A stretch of 64,000 nucleotides of DNA from Neobacillus nitrireducens (GCF_030915405.1 NZ_CP133262.1:4679001-4743000); one strand, 5' to 3'. Numbered from the stretch's first letter, positions 36,332 through 45,590 are shown. A program made the numbers and translations. The notes: generated from the sequence alone by a model not told the origin.

Positions 36332-37093
36332 ATGAATGTTAAACAGGATGAAAGAAACATAAAAGCTGATATAAAGCGTGCAGTTAGAACAGAAGCTCAT
36401 TTTGGTTGTGCTGTATGTGGTAATCCTATTATTGAATATCATCATATTCTCCCATATCACAAGGTTCTATGCCACGAAATACATAATCTAATTGCAGTAT
36501 GCCCAACGCATCATTACAAGGCTGATAGAGGAATGATTTCAAAAGAGCAATTATATGGCTTAAAGAAAAAACCTTTTAATAGTGTTAAAGAGAATATCAA
36601 AGATGATTTTTTCCTTGGAAGCTATGATAAGCTTGAATTTAAGGTTGGGGCATTAAGTTTTATAAGAACTCCTAATATATTTGTAGTTGATGATTTTCCT
36701 CTTATATCGATTACAAGAGATGAATCAAACAATGCGATTATGAATGCTAAATTCTTTGATAACCGTTCGAACTTAGTGGCTGAAATTCAAAACAATGAGT
36801 GGATTACTTATTTTAACGAAGACCAAGTATGGGATATACAATATAGTGGTGGAAAATTAAAAGTTAATTCTAAAGAAAGAAAGATATTTTTAGAGTTATA
36901 TGCAAATCCAGAAAAGAATTATGTAGAATTGAAATCTAATTTGTTTTATAAAGGTCATTTCTTCAATATCCAACCTTCTAAACTTACTGTTGGAATTGAA
37001 CGACCTAAAGAACCTATGCAAATTATGATTATGAAAGGTGGAAAATTTACTGATTGTGGTAACGGAATAGTTTTATCTTCTTTTGCATTTTGA
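36332..37093 (+). CDS. HNH-motif protein with unassigned C-terminal domain
   Basis: 253 residues. The HNH nuclease region is at residues 20-70: zinc Cys pair CAVCG, EYHHILPY, HEIHNLIAVCPTHHYKADRG. The remaining 180 residues are beta-rich, repeatedly FFLGSYDKLEF and ISITRDESNNAIMNAKF, and were not recognised; they may sense or bind a target. ATG 36332 is preceded by GGAGGATT. HNH proteins of this layout occur in phage defence and restriction loci; that role here is inference. Confidence 0.75.
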   Translation: MNVKQDERNIKADIKRAVRTEAHFGCAVCGNPIIEYHHILPYHKVLCHEIHNLIAVCPTHHYKADRGMISKEQLYGLKKKPFNSVKENIKDDFFLGSYDKLEFKVGALSFIRTPNIFVVDDFPLISITRDESNNAIMNAKFFDNRSNLVAEIQNNEWITYFNEDQVWDIQYSGGKLKVNSKERKIFLELYANPEKNYVELKSNLFYKGHFFNIQPSKLTVGIERPKEPMQIMIMKGGKFTDCGNGIVLSSFAF

Positions 37094-37160
37094 TATTAAC
37101 TAGTAGAATCAGACTAAATACAATTTTTCAAGTAATAAGGAATCATTTAACTAGGTAGGA

Positions 37161-37186
37161 GAGTAGCTATTGGGCTACTCTTTTTC
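37161..37186 (+). terminator. Terminator after the HNH gene
   Basis: Stem GAGTAGC/GCTACTC followed by TTTTT. Confidence 0.75.
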
Positions 37187-37325
37187 AATTGAAACTAATT
37201 TAAGGATAATTTTGTTTATTAAGGTATACCTTTAAGGATAGAAAAAAAGATTGATATTTGTGGTTTATAAAGGTTATTGAAATATTTTAAAAACGTTTAT
37301 AAATAATCATATGCTTTTACAAACA

Positions 37326-37358
37326 CTTTGGTTATAATTGAATTATAGATAACCAAAG
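37326..37358. promoter_or_regulatory. Operator-like inverted repeat before the serine recombinase
   Basis: Perfect 10-bp arms CTTTGGTTAT and ATAACCAAAG, 13 bases apart, just before the ribosome site. It is likely a resolvase binding site or autoregulatory operator. Confidence 0.6.
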
Positions 37359-37371
37359 GGAGTGGATATTT

Positions 37372-37998
37372 ATGAGTAATAAGACGTTTGCTTATTTGAG
37401 GGTTTCAAGCAAAGACCAGAATGAAGCAAGACAACTAAAAGAAATTTTAGATTTAGGTATCAATGAACGTGATATATTCATTGATAAGGAAAGCGGAAAA
37501 GACTTTAATAGACCGCAATACCAAGCGTTAAAGCAATGCTTACGTGAAGGTGATTTACTATATATTAAATCTATCGACCGCTTCGGTAGGAACTCAAAAG
37601 AGATAAAAAGAGAGTGGGAAGATATAACCCAAAACATTAAATCTGATATTAAAGTTTTAGATATGCCTTTACTTGATACTACGCAACACAAAGATACATT
37701 AGGAACGTTTGTGAGTGATTTGGTTTTACAAGTGCTGGCATTTGTGAGTGAGCGTGAACGTGATAACATTCTTCAACGGCAAGCTGAAGGAATAGCAGTT
37801 GCAAAAGTACAGGGAAAACATCTAGGAAGACCTAACTTAAATTTAGGTACAATAAGCAAACAACAACGTCAAATACTTGAGCAAAACTATCCGAGATGGA
37901 AAAACAAAGAGATTACTGGCGTTGAGTTTATGACCTTGTTAGAGCTAAAGAAGAACTCCTTCTATAAGATTATAGGAGAGTATGAGAATACATTGTAG
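37372..37998 (+). CDS. Serine recombinase (resolvase/invertase family)
   Basis: 208 residues. The catalytic Ser is in FAYLRVSSKDQ; the usual resolvase landmarks follow (LLYIKSIDRFGRNSKEI, FVSERERDNILQRQAEGIAVAK, GRP). The C-terminal part should hold the helix-turn-helix. Small resolvases of this kind resolve multimers or invert DNA. ATG 37372 lies behind AAGGGAG and the inverted repeat. Confidence 0.9.
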   Translation: MSNKTFAYLRVSSKDQNEARQLKEILDLGINERDIFIDKESGKDFNRPQYQALKQCLREGDLLYIKSIDRFGRNSKEIKREWEDITQNIKSDIKVLDMPLLDTTQHKDTLGTFVSDLVLQVLAFVSERERDNILQRQAEGIAVAKVQGKHLGRPNLNLGTISKQQRQILEQNYPRWKNKEITGVEFMTLLELKKNSFYKIIGEYENTL

Positions 37999-38489
37999 GT
38001 ACTTATTAAAGGGTCTGGGTTATTTCGTAATTACACGGTAGAAGGAGGATAATATATAACTTGAGCATTCACTAGATATGGTGTGGGCTTTTGATTTTAA
38101 ATGGGGGGACACGGTTTCTACCAGTAACTATTAATACCAGTTCAAAACGGCTTATAGCAGAACAATCCGTCCAATATGATTCTTTTTTGCCAACATAGAA
38201 TCAGATAAAAAAAGAAATTAAAGGTGTCCCAAACAGACTTTTTCCTTTATACCAATTACATAAAAACGGTTGAGATAGTTGAGTTAGAGTTGATGGTGCT
38301 TTTTCTACTTCAATTTATTATAGGAGAAGAAAGATTTGTTGTTTGTCGTCATACATTTCCATTTATTCACAAGAATATTAAAGGATTACGTAAATTTATG
38401 TCGAACCATATTATCATGAACAAAATAAAAGGAAATTTTTATTTTGCATCATAATAGAGAGAGTAAATCATAGATGGGGGAATTGTTTT
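37999..38489. other. Gap holding short inverted ends, no clear gene
   Basis: GGGGACACGGTTT (about 38105) and AAAGGTGTCCCAA (about 38219) are partly inverted and about 125 bp apart, which could be the ends of a small decayed insertion. A 76-codon open frame at 38224-38454 has no ribosome site and no recognisable motif. Confidence 0.35.
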
Positions 38490-39605
38490 ATGAGTATTAG
38501 GAAAAAATTAACCTTAGGAATTATGTTAGCTGGAATATTAATAGGTATTTTAGCTGGATGTGGAGCGGAAAAGCCAACTGATGTAGTAAATGGCTACTTA
38601 ACCTCAATTCAAAAAGGTGACTTTAAGAAAGCTGGAACTTACGTTAATGGTGGGACGGATAGTTTAAAAACAAATGGTGATAGCACAGTTGATGATAAGT
38701 TTACAACTTCAATGATAGAAGCAATTTCGAAAAACTATAAATATGAAAAACCAATAGAAGTTTCTGTTAGTGGTGATAAAGCTGTAGTTAAAGTAAAAAT
38801 AACATCAGTGGATTTTGGTGATGCTATGACAGCAACAATGGCAGAAGTAATGCCATTAGCATTTGCTAGTGCATTTGAAGAGAAAACTCCTAAATCAGAA
38901 AAGGCATTTGAAAAATTAATGGAGAAAACAGCTTTAAAACACTTAAAAGCGGAAGATGTAACTATGGCAACACGAACAGTAAAATTTAATTTAAAAAAGA
39001 ATAAAGATGGAGTTTTTAAGATTGTAAACAATGATAGTTTGACAGAATCAATTTATGCTAATTTTAGTCAGTTAAAAGACATGTTTGGTGAGAGTGAAGA
39101 CGAAGTAAAGAAAACTGATTCTGAAACTTCAAATAATGAAGCAACTACAGAAAATACAAAAGAGAATGAAGAAAAGGCAACAAATAATAAAGATGTTTAC
39201 TTTAAAGACAATGAAGCAAAATTAAATGATTTAAAAATTAAAATTACAGAAACTAAAGTTATTCAATCAGGAGAAACTGGAAATGAATATGGTGAAAAAC
39301 CTGTATTTGCAATTTGGTATGAAACAACTAATTTAAGTGATAAAGATATTGACCCCATAACTGCATGGATGGTAGTATTTGAAGCGGTACAAGATAATAA
39401 CCCTAATGCAGTAAATACACTTGAAGTTGGTGGACTCCCAGATAACCAATTTCTTGATAGCCAGTCAGAAACTATTAAAAAAGATGGTACTGTTCTAAAT
39501 GCGGTAGCTTATGAATTAGATGATTTAGAAACGCCAGTAACATTAATTGCTACACAAGGTATTAGTGGAGATAAATTAGGTGAACAAAATTTTGATATAA
39601 AATAA
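38490..39605 (+). CDS. Large lipoprotein with DUF5067-like C-terminal domain
   Basis: 371 residues. Lipobox LAGC, so it is membrane-anchored. Residues 25-190 form a repeat-free alpha/beta domain (PTDVVNGYLTSIQKGDFKKAG...), similar to DUF4878/DUF5105-type lipoprotein domains; a Glu/Asn/Thr-rich linker follows, then a C-terminal Ig-like domain (about 240-371, FAIWYETTNLSDKDIDP) like DUF5067. Function unknown. ATG 38490 has GGGGGAATTG upstream. It ends at a terminator. Cargo of the element. Confidence 0.8.
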   Translation: MSIRKKLTLGIMLAGILIGILAGCGAEKPTDVVNGYLTSIQKGDFKKAGTYVNGGTDSLKTNGDSTVDDKFTTSMIEAISKNYKYEKPIEVSVSGDKAVVKVKITSVDFGDAMTATMAEVMPLAFASAFEEKTPKSEKAFEKLMEKTALKHLKAEDVTMATRTVKFNLKKNKDGVFKIVNNDSLTESIYANFSQLKDMFGESEDEVKKTDSETSNNEATTENTKENEEKATNNKDVYFKDNEAKLNDLKIKITETKVIQSGETGNEYGEKPVFAIWYETTNLSDKDIDPITAWMVVFEAVQDNNPNAVNTLEVGGLPDNQFLDSQSETIKKDGTVLNAVAYELDDLETPVTLIATQGISGDKLGEQNFDIK

Positions 39606-39626
39606 AAGCATAAATATTGTTTAATT

Positions 39627-39656
39627 AACACTTACATCTTGTAAGTGTTTTTTTTA
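39627..39656 (+). terminator. Terminator after the large lipoprotein
   Basis: Perfect stem AACACTTAC/GTAAGTGTT with loop ATCTT, followed by TTTTTTT. Confidence 0.85.
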
Positions 39657-40159
39657 TTGATTGAAAGAATAGGAAATTATAGATAAAGTAATAATTGAAT
39701 GTTTAATAAGGTGACTCTATTGCAAAATCTGTCAATTGAGATATTTTCAAGTATTAGATGAAACGATAAGTACAATCAATAGATATGGCATTTGGGAAGA
39801 GGAAAATTAATCGGATTTTTCAATTATTAACGAATCCATGTCCGAGTAGTAGTTAATACATAGCTCGAACTAATAAAAAATGATATAATCTAACTAAGCA
39901 ATACAATCACATATAAATAGGAAGTAATAAGCAAATAAACGTTGATTTAATCATCTTTTGGCTAAAATTCTATGTCTCGTACAGACCGTATTGCAAAAAC
40001 AAGAGTATCCAAAGACCACTATTATGTGGTCTTTTTCATTGGTTTAAAAATCAACAATGAACTTTAACATAGACTTTTGTTAATGAAATATCAATGCTTT
40101 TAAATATATGAGGGGAGGGTGGTTTGCAGGAAATCACTTGGGTAGGTTTGAGTGACTGT
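39657..40159. other. Non-coding stretch
   Basis: No supported gene. The hairpin AAAGACCAC/GTGGTCTTT plus T-run at 40011-40036 looks like a terminator. The region appears decayed. Confidence 0.4.
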
Positions 40160-40587
40160 TGGCAATACACTCTTAGCCCAAGGCTGTATCATATTTGACT
40201 GGGAAGTTACATTTACGTCCATATTGTCGTTAATTAAAAGTTAGTCAGTCTTGGTCGTTTCACTAAGTGATTGATTGAATTAGTCAGTAACAGAAACAGC
40301 ACATAGACACCACTCTTGCGGTCGGTATGGCAATGTTTAAGATAGTTGGCTGAACTGCTAAAATGGAATGTGACATAATCTCAGAGCGTACCAGAGTAGG
40401 TCTGGAGAGTGCTAGAGCAAGAGGGAGAAGTGGAAAGACCTAAAAAGGACAATAAGCAAGTAGAGACAGCTTAGAAGCTATATGACACAGAACAGTACAT
40501 AGTAAAAGAAATAGAAGACATGACAAGGTATCAAAGGCAACATTGTTTAGGGAGATAAAGAAACGCAATAGAAAAGAGAAGCAGTAG
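40160..40587 (+). pseudogene. Decayed serine resolvase
   Basis: Translation in shifting frames gives resolvase pieces in the right order: LGRF..LIELVS (about 40251-40290), IDTTLAVGMAMFKIVG (from 40303), MECDIISERTRVGLESARARGRSG (from 40363), RPKKDNKQVETA, KLYDTEQY, KEIEDMT, then VSKATLFREIKKRNRKEKQ ending at TAG 40585-40587. At least three in-frame stops and two frameshifts interrupt it. The extreme N-terminal part is doubtful. It is distinct from the intact recombinase at 37372. Confidence 0.8.
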
Positions 40588-41320
40588 ACACTCGCTAGGT
40601 TAGTGAGTGTCTCTTATTATGGGTGGAGGATAGTTTACAGTCTTCTCATAAACAATAGAACACAGGGATATACCTTGCCTGACACTTTGGGGAATATACG
40701 ATAATAAAGATTAATTAAAGGTTTAAATGAAGGTGTTAAAGGCACTTGCTTATGCAGATGTCTTTTTATTTGCAATTGATTCTAATATGGCACTACTACC
40801 ATGCCATTACACCTCAATTTGGAGGTACATATTTGAAAAAGGTGTGGCTAACACCATACAAGCAATGATTGCTTTACAAAAGGCTTCACTAATAGGATTC
40901 ATGGGTCTATGCTTAACAATGGGTAGCAATATTTCACTAAATAATACCCCTATATCAAGGTTTTTCCCTGCCCAAATCTAGCAAAATGTCACTATCATGG
41001 CACTCTTGCTTCTTAAAAATAAGTTAGTATAAAAATATCAAATTAATTAATTATCTGATTGACCACAAAAATTTAAAAGAATTGCAGAGGTTGTTATATA
41101 TTACTTTGTTGTTTCTATTAATTAGTGACACCTCAATAAATGGTGAAAAAATTTTTTCAGAAAATTTGCCTGTGGAACACTGTGGAACAAGAAGATGGGC
41201 TTGCACTTCTTTACAATTAAGGTATAGCCACAAATTTTTTCAAAATCCATATGACAAAATGAGAGGAAAAAAGATATTAGAATATGAAACATTATTAAAT
41301 TAGGGCAGGGGTGAATGCAC
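40588..41320. other. Non-coding or decayed stretch
   Basis: A hairpin AGACACTC/GAGTGTCT follows the resolvase remnant. An open frame at 40727-40981 (84 codons, hydrophobic middle) has no ribosome site and no recognisable motif. Nothing else is supported. Confidence 0.35.
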
Positions 41321-41653
41321 ATGGACTTTAAATTAGACCATGCAGAGAAATTAGTAGAGAATCTAACTGAATTTATGGAGGTAATTATGAGGAATAGGGA
41401 TAAAGCCTATCCCCTAGAGTATGCCTTACTTGATGGGCTATACAGCATCTTAAGAGATATGAGAGGGGAAGCAGTTGATTACCGGAATGCTTTAAAAGGT
41501 GATGTTGTCACAGATAATCCTATATGGACAGCACACTTAAGGGAATCAGTCTTATTATTGGATGCAATATTTGATAATTTAAATGATACCTCAATGGTCT
41601 TTTTCCCATATTACATTACAATTCATTCTGGTGTTAAGGCATTAGATTGGTAA
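41321..41653 (+). CDS. Small hypothetical protein near the right end of the element
   Basis: 110 residues, soluble, mostly helical and acidic (DHAEKLVENLTEFMEVIM...). ATG 41321 is 8 nt from CAGGGGTG; an in-frame ATG 41315 is too close. No motif recognised. Confidence 0.5.
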   Translation: MDFKLDHAEKLVENLTEFMEVIMRNRDKAYPLEYALLDGLYSILRDMRGEAVDYRNALKGDVVTDNPIWTAHLRESVLLLDAIFDNLNDTSMVFFPYYITIHSGVKALDW

Positions 41654-41784
41654 TCCTACAAAGATTTAACTTGAATTTTATTCCAAATATAAATATAATT
41701 AATGCAAGCCAACAAATATTTTATTAAAAACCAACAAATTCATATGAGATGATAAAGTTAATGAGGTTAAAATCCGAACATTTT

Positions 41785-41945
41785 CAATCCGTCATGCGAT
41801 TGAAGTGGCCTGGAGCCGTGGAAACATTGATTCCATTTCAAGCCTTTTCGGTTACACTGTCAGCATGTCTAAGGCAAAACCGACCAATTCAGAATTTATT
41901 GCCATGGTTACTGATAAGCTTCGTCTTGAACATAAAGCCTCATGA
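41785..41945 (+). pseudogene. Right copy of duplicated spo0A 3' end (attR), orphan fragment
   Basis: It encodes [13 protein letters not shown] to the end, [13 protein letters not shown], stop at 41943-41945, but lacks the rest of spo0A. It differs from the left copy mainly in third positions. It is followed by what is probably the original spo0A terminator. The part right of the conserved 35-bp block (41817-41851) should be the displaced native tail. Confidence 0.88.
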
Positions 41946-41964
41946 AATGAATGATAAAAATTGT

Positions 41965-41996
41965 AAGCCTTCATCGTAAGAAATGAAGGCTTTTTC
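41965..41996 (+). terminator. Original spo0A terminator (now orphaned)
   Basis: Perfect stem AAGCCTTCAT/ATGAAGGCTT followed by TTTT. Confidence 0.8.
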
Positions 41997-42039
41997 ATTT
42001 CTATAAAACTAAAGGAACTTTTTTATTTTTAGGAATTTG

Positions 42040-42180
42040 TTAATTTTCCTTCTCTTTTTCCAATTCCATAAGTTTTTGGATGAGAATATGTTGGGGCATA
42101 TGCATAAGCTGTTCTAACGGCACATTTAACTTTTTGGAAAGTTTTATTGCTGTTTCCGGTGATAACTGTAATGGTTTCAT
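42040..42180 (-). CDS. YycC-like small protein
   Basis: 46 residues, MKPLQLSPETAIKLSKKLNVPLEQLMHMPQ.. fits the YycC-like family: a short helical protein with PLEQLMHMPQHI. Start ATG 42180 has GGAGGA upstream; the longer open frame does not. Function unknown. It is transcribed away from yqiK. Confidence 0.75.
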   Translation of the reverse strand: MKPLQLSPETAIKLSKKLNVPLEQLMHMPQHILIQKLMELEKEKEN

Positions 42181-42219
42181 TAAAAAATTCCTCCAATTTT
42201 GTAGTTGGGAAGTGAAAAT

Positions 42220-42948
42220 ATGACTCAAATTTTTGCACACCGTGGCTACTCGGCTTCATTTGCAGAAAATACACTTGGTGCCTTTCTTGAAGCGGAAAAA
42301 GCCGGTGCAGACGGGGTAGAATTAGATGTTCAATTAACAAAAGACGGCGAATTAGTTGTCATTCATGATGAAAAAGTTGACCGAACAACAAACGGGAACG
42401 GGTTGGTAAAAGATTTTTTAGTTAAGGATCTTAGGAAATTGAATGCCAATAAAAAAAGTCCCAAAACGGAGCCAATACCTACTTTAACGGAAGTTTTTGA
42501 GTGGCTTACCTCCAATAAGTTATTATGTAATATTGAATTAAAAAACGCGCTTTTTCCCTATAAAGGTATGGAAGAAAAAGTAATACATCTTATTCGTAAA
42601 TTTAATTTAATGGATCGGATTATTCTTTCCTCTTTTAATCACTATAGTGTAGTCTATTGTTATAGTCTGGCACCTGAAATTGAAACGGCCCCTCTCTTTA
42701 TGGAAGGCATCTACATGCCTTGGATCTATTCCCAAGCCATTCGAGCAAAGGGGATACATCCTAGATACTCGACCATGCCCGATGATGTGATGATAAATAC
42801 ACTAAATAGCGGGATTGCTGTAAGGCCATATACTGTTAATAAAGAGGACGATATACATCGCCTTTTTAAGATAAATTGCACGGCAATTATTACTGATGAC
42901 CCAATTAAGGCGTTAAAATTACGAAAGCAATATGAAAAGAGACCCTAG
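42220..42948 (+). CDS. yqiK: Glycerophosphodiester phosphodiesterase (YqiK-like)
   Basis: 242 residues. GDPD family: FAHRGYSASFAENTLGAF (catalytic His-Arg), GADGVELDVQLTKDGELVVIHD, and IELKN. It cleaves glycerophosphodiesters to glycerol-3-phosphate and an alcohol; no signal peptide, so it is cytoplasmic. ATG 42220 has GGAAGTG upstream. The locus follows spo0A as in B. subtilis. Confidence 0.92.
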   Translation: MTQIFAHRGYSASFAENTLGAFLEAEKAGADGVELDVQLTKDGELVVIHDEKVDRTTNGNGLVKDFLVKDLRKLNANKKSPKTEPIPTLTEVFEWLTSNKLLCNIELKNALFPYKGMEEKVIHLIRKFNLMDRIILSSFNHYSVVYCYSLAPEIETAPLFMEGIYMPWIYSQAIRAKGIHPRYSTMPDDVMINTLNSGIAVRPYTVNKEDDIHRLFKINCTAIITDDPIKALKLRKQYEKRP

Positions 42949-42962
42949 AGGCCTCTTTTTAT
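42935..42962. terminator. Bidirectional terminator between yqiK and the DUF2627 gene
   Basis: AAAAGAG...CTCTTTT arms at the yqiK stop, followed by a T-run; AT-rich on both sides. Confidence 0.6.
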
Positions 42963-43198
42963 TTTGTATTTTTAAACCTTTTTTGTACCTTGCTTCTTTT
43001 CCGATCTCGATGAAAAATAAATCCTGCCACAAAGCCTAGACCGCCAACAAAAAAGATGAATCCAGATAGAAATTGAAACAATAAGTTAGGGAATGGGGAT
43101 TGCAAAATCCCGAATAACATATCACGCATTAATTTAATACCAACAGCAGCTAAAGCACCGGGAATCAATACGATGATTAGGGCAATAATTCGTTTCAT
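42959..43198 (-). CDS. DUF2627 family membrane protein (YqzF-like)
   Basis: 79 residues with two membrane helices and a basic tail (FHRDRKRSKVQKRFKN). In Bacillus a DUF2627 gene lies before bkdR, as here. Start ATG 43198 follows GGAAGGATT; the longer frame from 43219 has no ribosome site. Function unknown. Confidence 0.82.
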   Translation of the reverse strand: MKRIIALIIVLIPGALAAVGIKLMRDMLFGILQSPFPNLLFQFLSGFIFFVGGLGFVAGFIFHRDRKRSKVQKRFKNTK

Positions 43199-43382
43199 AC
43201 TTAATCCTTCCAATATCAAATTTTACTGTAATATCAGTCATATTTAGATTATATCTCATGAAAATATAATTACCTAGATATTATTTGTCAAGGATTGTGT
43301 TTTGGATATAAAATAGAATTGAAATAAGTTGCATATTTTTCTTAAGATAATATGAAAAAAATTTCTTAAAGGGGTAGAAAAA

Positions 43383-45458
43383 ATGCAAAATGTCATGATT
43401 GTTGGTGCTGGAAAAGGTGGTACGGCAATCTTAAAGATCTTAAAAGAATCAGAGGTATTAAAGGTTGATGCGGTTATTGACCCGAACCTGAAAGCGCCAG
43501 GTATTTTATTAGCTCAAGAAGAAGGGATCAAAACAGGGGAAGACTGGTATCCTTTTTTAGCAGAACCAATTGATATCATCATTGAAGTAACAGGTAGTGA
43601 CATTGTTTTTCAGAAGATAAGAGAAGCCAAAAATCAAAAGACTGTTCTAATTCCCGGAAGCGTGGCATTTCTAGTTTCTAAGATTATGCAAGAAAAAGAA
43701 GAACTAATCAAGAAGCATAAAAATGAATCCTACCAGCAGGAATTAATCTTTAATGCGGCTAATGATGGAATGATCGTAATTGATAAGGATGGAAAAGTCA
43801 TTATATTCAATAAACGGGCACAAGAAATAATGGGTGTAAAGAGAGAGCAGGCGATTGGGAAATATGTTGTTGAAGTTATTCCAACCACAAGACTGCCTTT
43901 AATTCTAGAAACAAGAAGAATTGAAGCTAACCAAGAAATGGTTCTAGAAAATGATCGAAAAATTATAACAACCCGAATTCCAATTATAGAGGAAAATGGG
44001 ACCTTGATTGGTGCTTTTGCTGTATTTAAAGATATTACTGAGGTTGTTAATCTTGCTGAAGAACTTACGGATTTAAAGGAAATTCAAACGATGCTGCAAG
44101 CGATTATCCATTCGAGTGATGATGCCATTTCTGTTGTGGATGAAACTGGTAGAGGGATTCTTATTAATCCGGCATACTCCCGTATTACCGGGCTTACCCA
44201 CGATCAGATTATTGGCCAACCAGCCACAGCCGATATCTCTGAGGGTGAAAGTATGCATATGAAGGTGCTGCAAACCAGGAGAGCTGTACGTGGTGTACCG
44301 ATGAGAGTGGGGCCAAACAAACGGGAAGTCATTGTAAATGTGGCTCCAATTATTGTAAAGGGGAAATTAAAAGGCAGTGTTGGTGTTATTCATGATATGT
44401 CCGAAATGAAATCACTGAACCGGGAATTGAACCGAGCCAGGGAATTGATTCGCAAGCTTGAAGCGAAATACACCTTTGAGGATATTATTGGTCAATCAGA
44501 TGAAATGATGCTTGCAATCGAACAAGCTAAACTAGGAGCAAAAACACCTGCTACCGTCCTTCTTCGCGGGGAATCAGGAACAGGGAAGGAACTTTTTGCA
44601 CATGCTATACATAATGCGAGTGACCGTAAATATAACAAATTTATCCGGGTCAATTGCGCAGCTATATCGGAAACATTATTGGAAAGTGAACTATTTGGAT
44701 ATGAGGAAGGCGCTTTTTCCGGAGCAATGAGAGGCGGAAAAAGAGGTTTTTTCGAAGAAGCTAATAATGGCAGTATCTTTCTGGACGAAATTGGTGAACT
44801 TCCAGTTAATACACAAGCAAAATTGCTTAGGGTTCTTCAGGAAAAAGAAATTGTCCGAGTCGGTGGGACAAAGCCAATTTCCATTAATGTTAGGATTATT
44901 GCGGCAACTAATGTCAATTTAGAAAAGGGTATTGCTAAAGGCTCCTTTCGGGAAGACTTATATTATCGTTTAAATCGTATGCCAATTCACATTCCACCGT
45001 TAAGGAAACGGAAAGAGGAGATTCCTCCTTTAAATGAAAGGCTTATACAAAAAATCAGCCAGGATTATGGAAGAAATGTAGAAGGAATTACCCCAGCTGC
45101 ACTAAAACAAATAATGGATTATGACTGGCCAGGAAACGTACGGGAATTGGAAAATATTCTTGGCAGAGCGATCATTTTTATGAAGTATAATGAGACTCTT
45201 ATTGATGTACAACACTTACCAGAATTAAAAAATAAACAAACCACAAGTGAGTCTTCCGTCAGCCAAAGTAATGTTTCCTTTGTGCTAGACCGTTCCTTAT
45301 CAGATATGATGGATGAATTTGAAGGGGAAATAATCAAGCAGACACTTTTCAGATTAAAGGGAAATAAGACATTAACAGCAAAAACGCTGGGATTGTCCGT
45401 TAGGAATTTATATTATAAGCTTGAAAAATACAATATTGAAAAGAATAGCATGCAATAA
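43383..45458 (+). CDS. bkdR: Sigma-54-dependent activator of the bkd operon
   Basis: 691 residues. N-terminal Rossmann-like segment ([13 protein letters not shown], about 1-105), two PAS domains (about 118-230 and 234-345), AAA+ domain with Walker [11 protein letters not shown] and GAFSGA (Ser for Thr in the sigma-54-contact GAFTGA motif), and a C-terminal FIS-like HTH ([20 protein letters not shown]). It should activate the -24/-12 promoter just downstream. ATG 43383 has AAAGGGGTAG upstream. The PAS/Rossmann part probably senses a metabolite or redox state. Confidence 0.94.
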   Translation: MQNVMIVGAGKGGTAILKILKESEVLKVDAVIDPNLKAPGILLAQEEGIKTGEDWYPFLAEPIDIIIEVTGSDIVFQKIREAKNQKTVLIPGSVAFLVSKIMQEKEELIKKHKNESYQQELIFNAANDGMIVIDKDGKVIIFNKRAQEIMGVKREQAIGKYVVEVIPTTRLPLILETRRIEANQEMVLENDRKIITTRIPIIEENGTLIGAFAVFKDITEVVNLAEELTDLKEIQTMLQAIIHSSDDAISVVDETGRGILINPAYSRITGLTHDQIIGQPATADISEGESMHMKVLQTRRAVRGVPMRVGPNKREVIVNVAPIIVKGKLKGSVGVIHDMSEMKSLNRELNRARELIRKLEAKYTFEDIIGQSDEMMLAIEQAKLGAKTPATVLLRGESGTGKELFAHAIHNASDRKYNKFIRVNCAAISETLLESELFGYEEGAFSGAMRGGKRGFFEEANNGSIFLDEIGELPVNTQAKLLRVLQEKEIVRVGGTKPISINVRIIAATNVNLEKGIAKGSFREDLYYRLNRMPIHIPPLRKRKEEIPPLNERLIQKISQDYGRNVEGITPAALKQIMDYDWPGNVRELENILGRAIIFMKYNETLIDVQHLPELKNKQTTSESSVSQSNVSFVLDRSLSDMMDEFEGEIIKQTLFRLKGNKTLTAKTLGLSVRNLYYKLEKYNIEKNSMQ

Positions 45459-45525
45459 ATTTCATAGTGGGAAAAAAATTGCGTGTTATAAAATGGATAA
45501 TAAAGCGTTTTCATAAGGATTTAGT

Positions 45526-45542
45526 TTGGCACGGGAATTGCA
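45526..45542 (+). promoter_or_regulatory. Sigma-54 (-24/-12) promoter of the bkd operon
   Basis: TTGGCAC followed by GGGAA and TTGCA matches TGGCAC-N5-TTGCA without a mismatch. It lies about 50 bp before ptb and behind the sigma-54 activator gene. Confidence 0.92.
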
Positions 45543-45590
45543 TATTACATAGTGGGAGTTGCAGTAATAGGAGAAAGGGTTGATGACAAC

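Larger units (their letters stand above)
30479..41945. mobile_element. Integrative element inserted in the 3' end of spo0A (about 11.3 kb)
   Basis: Bounded by the direct repeats of the spo0A tail at 30479-30639 and 41785-41945 (offset 11,306 bp). A tyrosine recombinase lies immediately inside the left end. The content is accessory: TIR/SLATT pair, possible replication protein, lipoproteins, HNH protein, serine resolvases. The gene order on either side (spoIVB-spo0A, then yqiK-bkdR) resumes the conserved chromosome. No phage structural genes and no conjugation genes were seen, so it is an integrative mobilisable or satellite-like island. The left end restores spo0A. Confidence 0.88.

Noticed and set aside
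38224..38454. 76-codon open frame before the large lipoprotein
   Set aside because: No ribosome site and no recognisable motif; it may be part of a decayed insertion.
40727..40981. 84-codon open frame in the right half of the element
   Set aside because: No ribosome site, no motif, and it lies in a decayed stretch.
30479..41945. Prophage
   Set aside because: No capsid, tail, terminase, lysis or phage repressor genes are seen in 11.3 kb.
41749..41979. Open frame across the spo0A fragment read in another frame
   Set aside because: It mirrors the same wrong frame of the left copy; the meaningful frame is the Spo0A tail.
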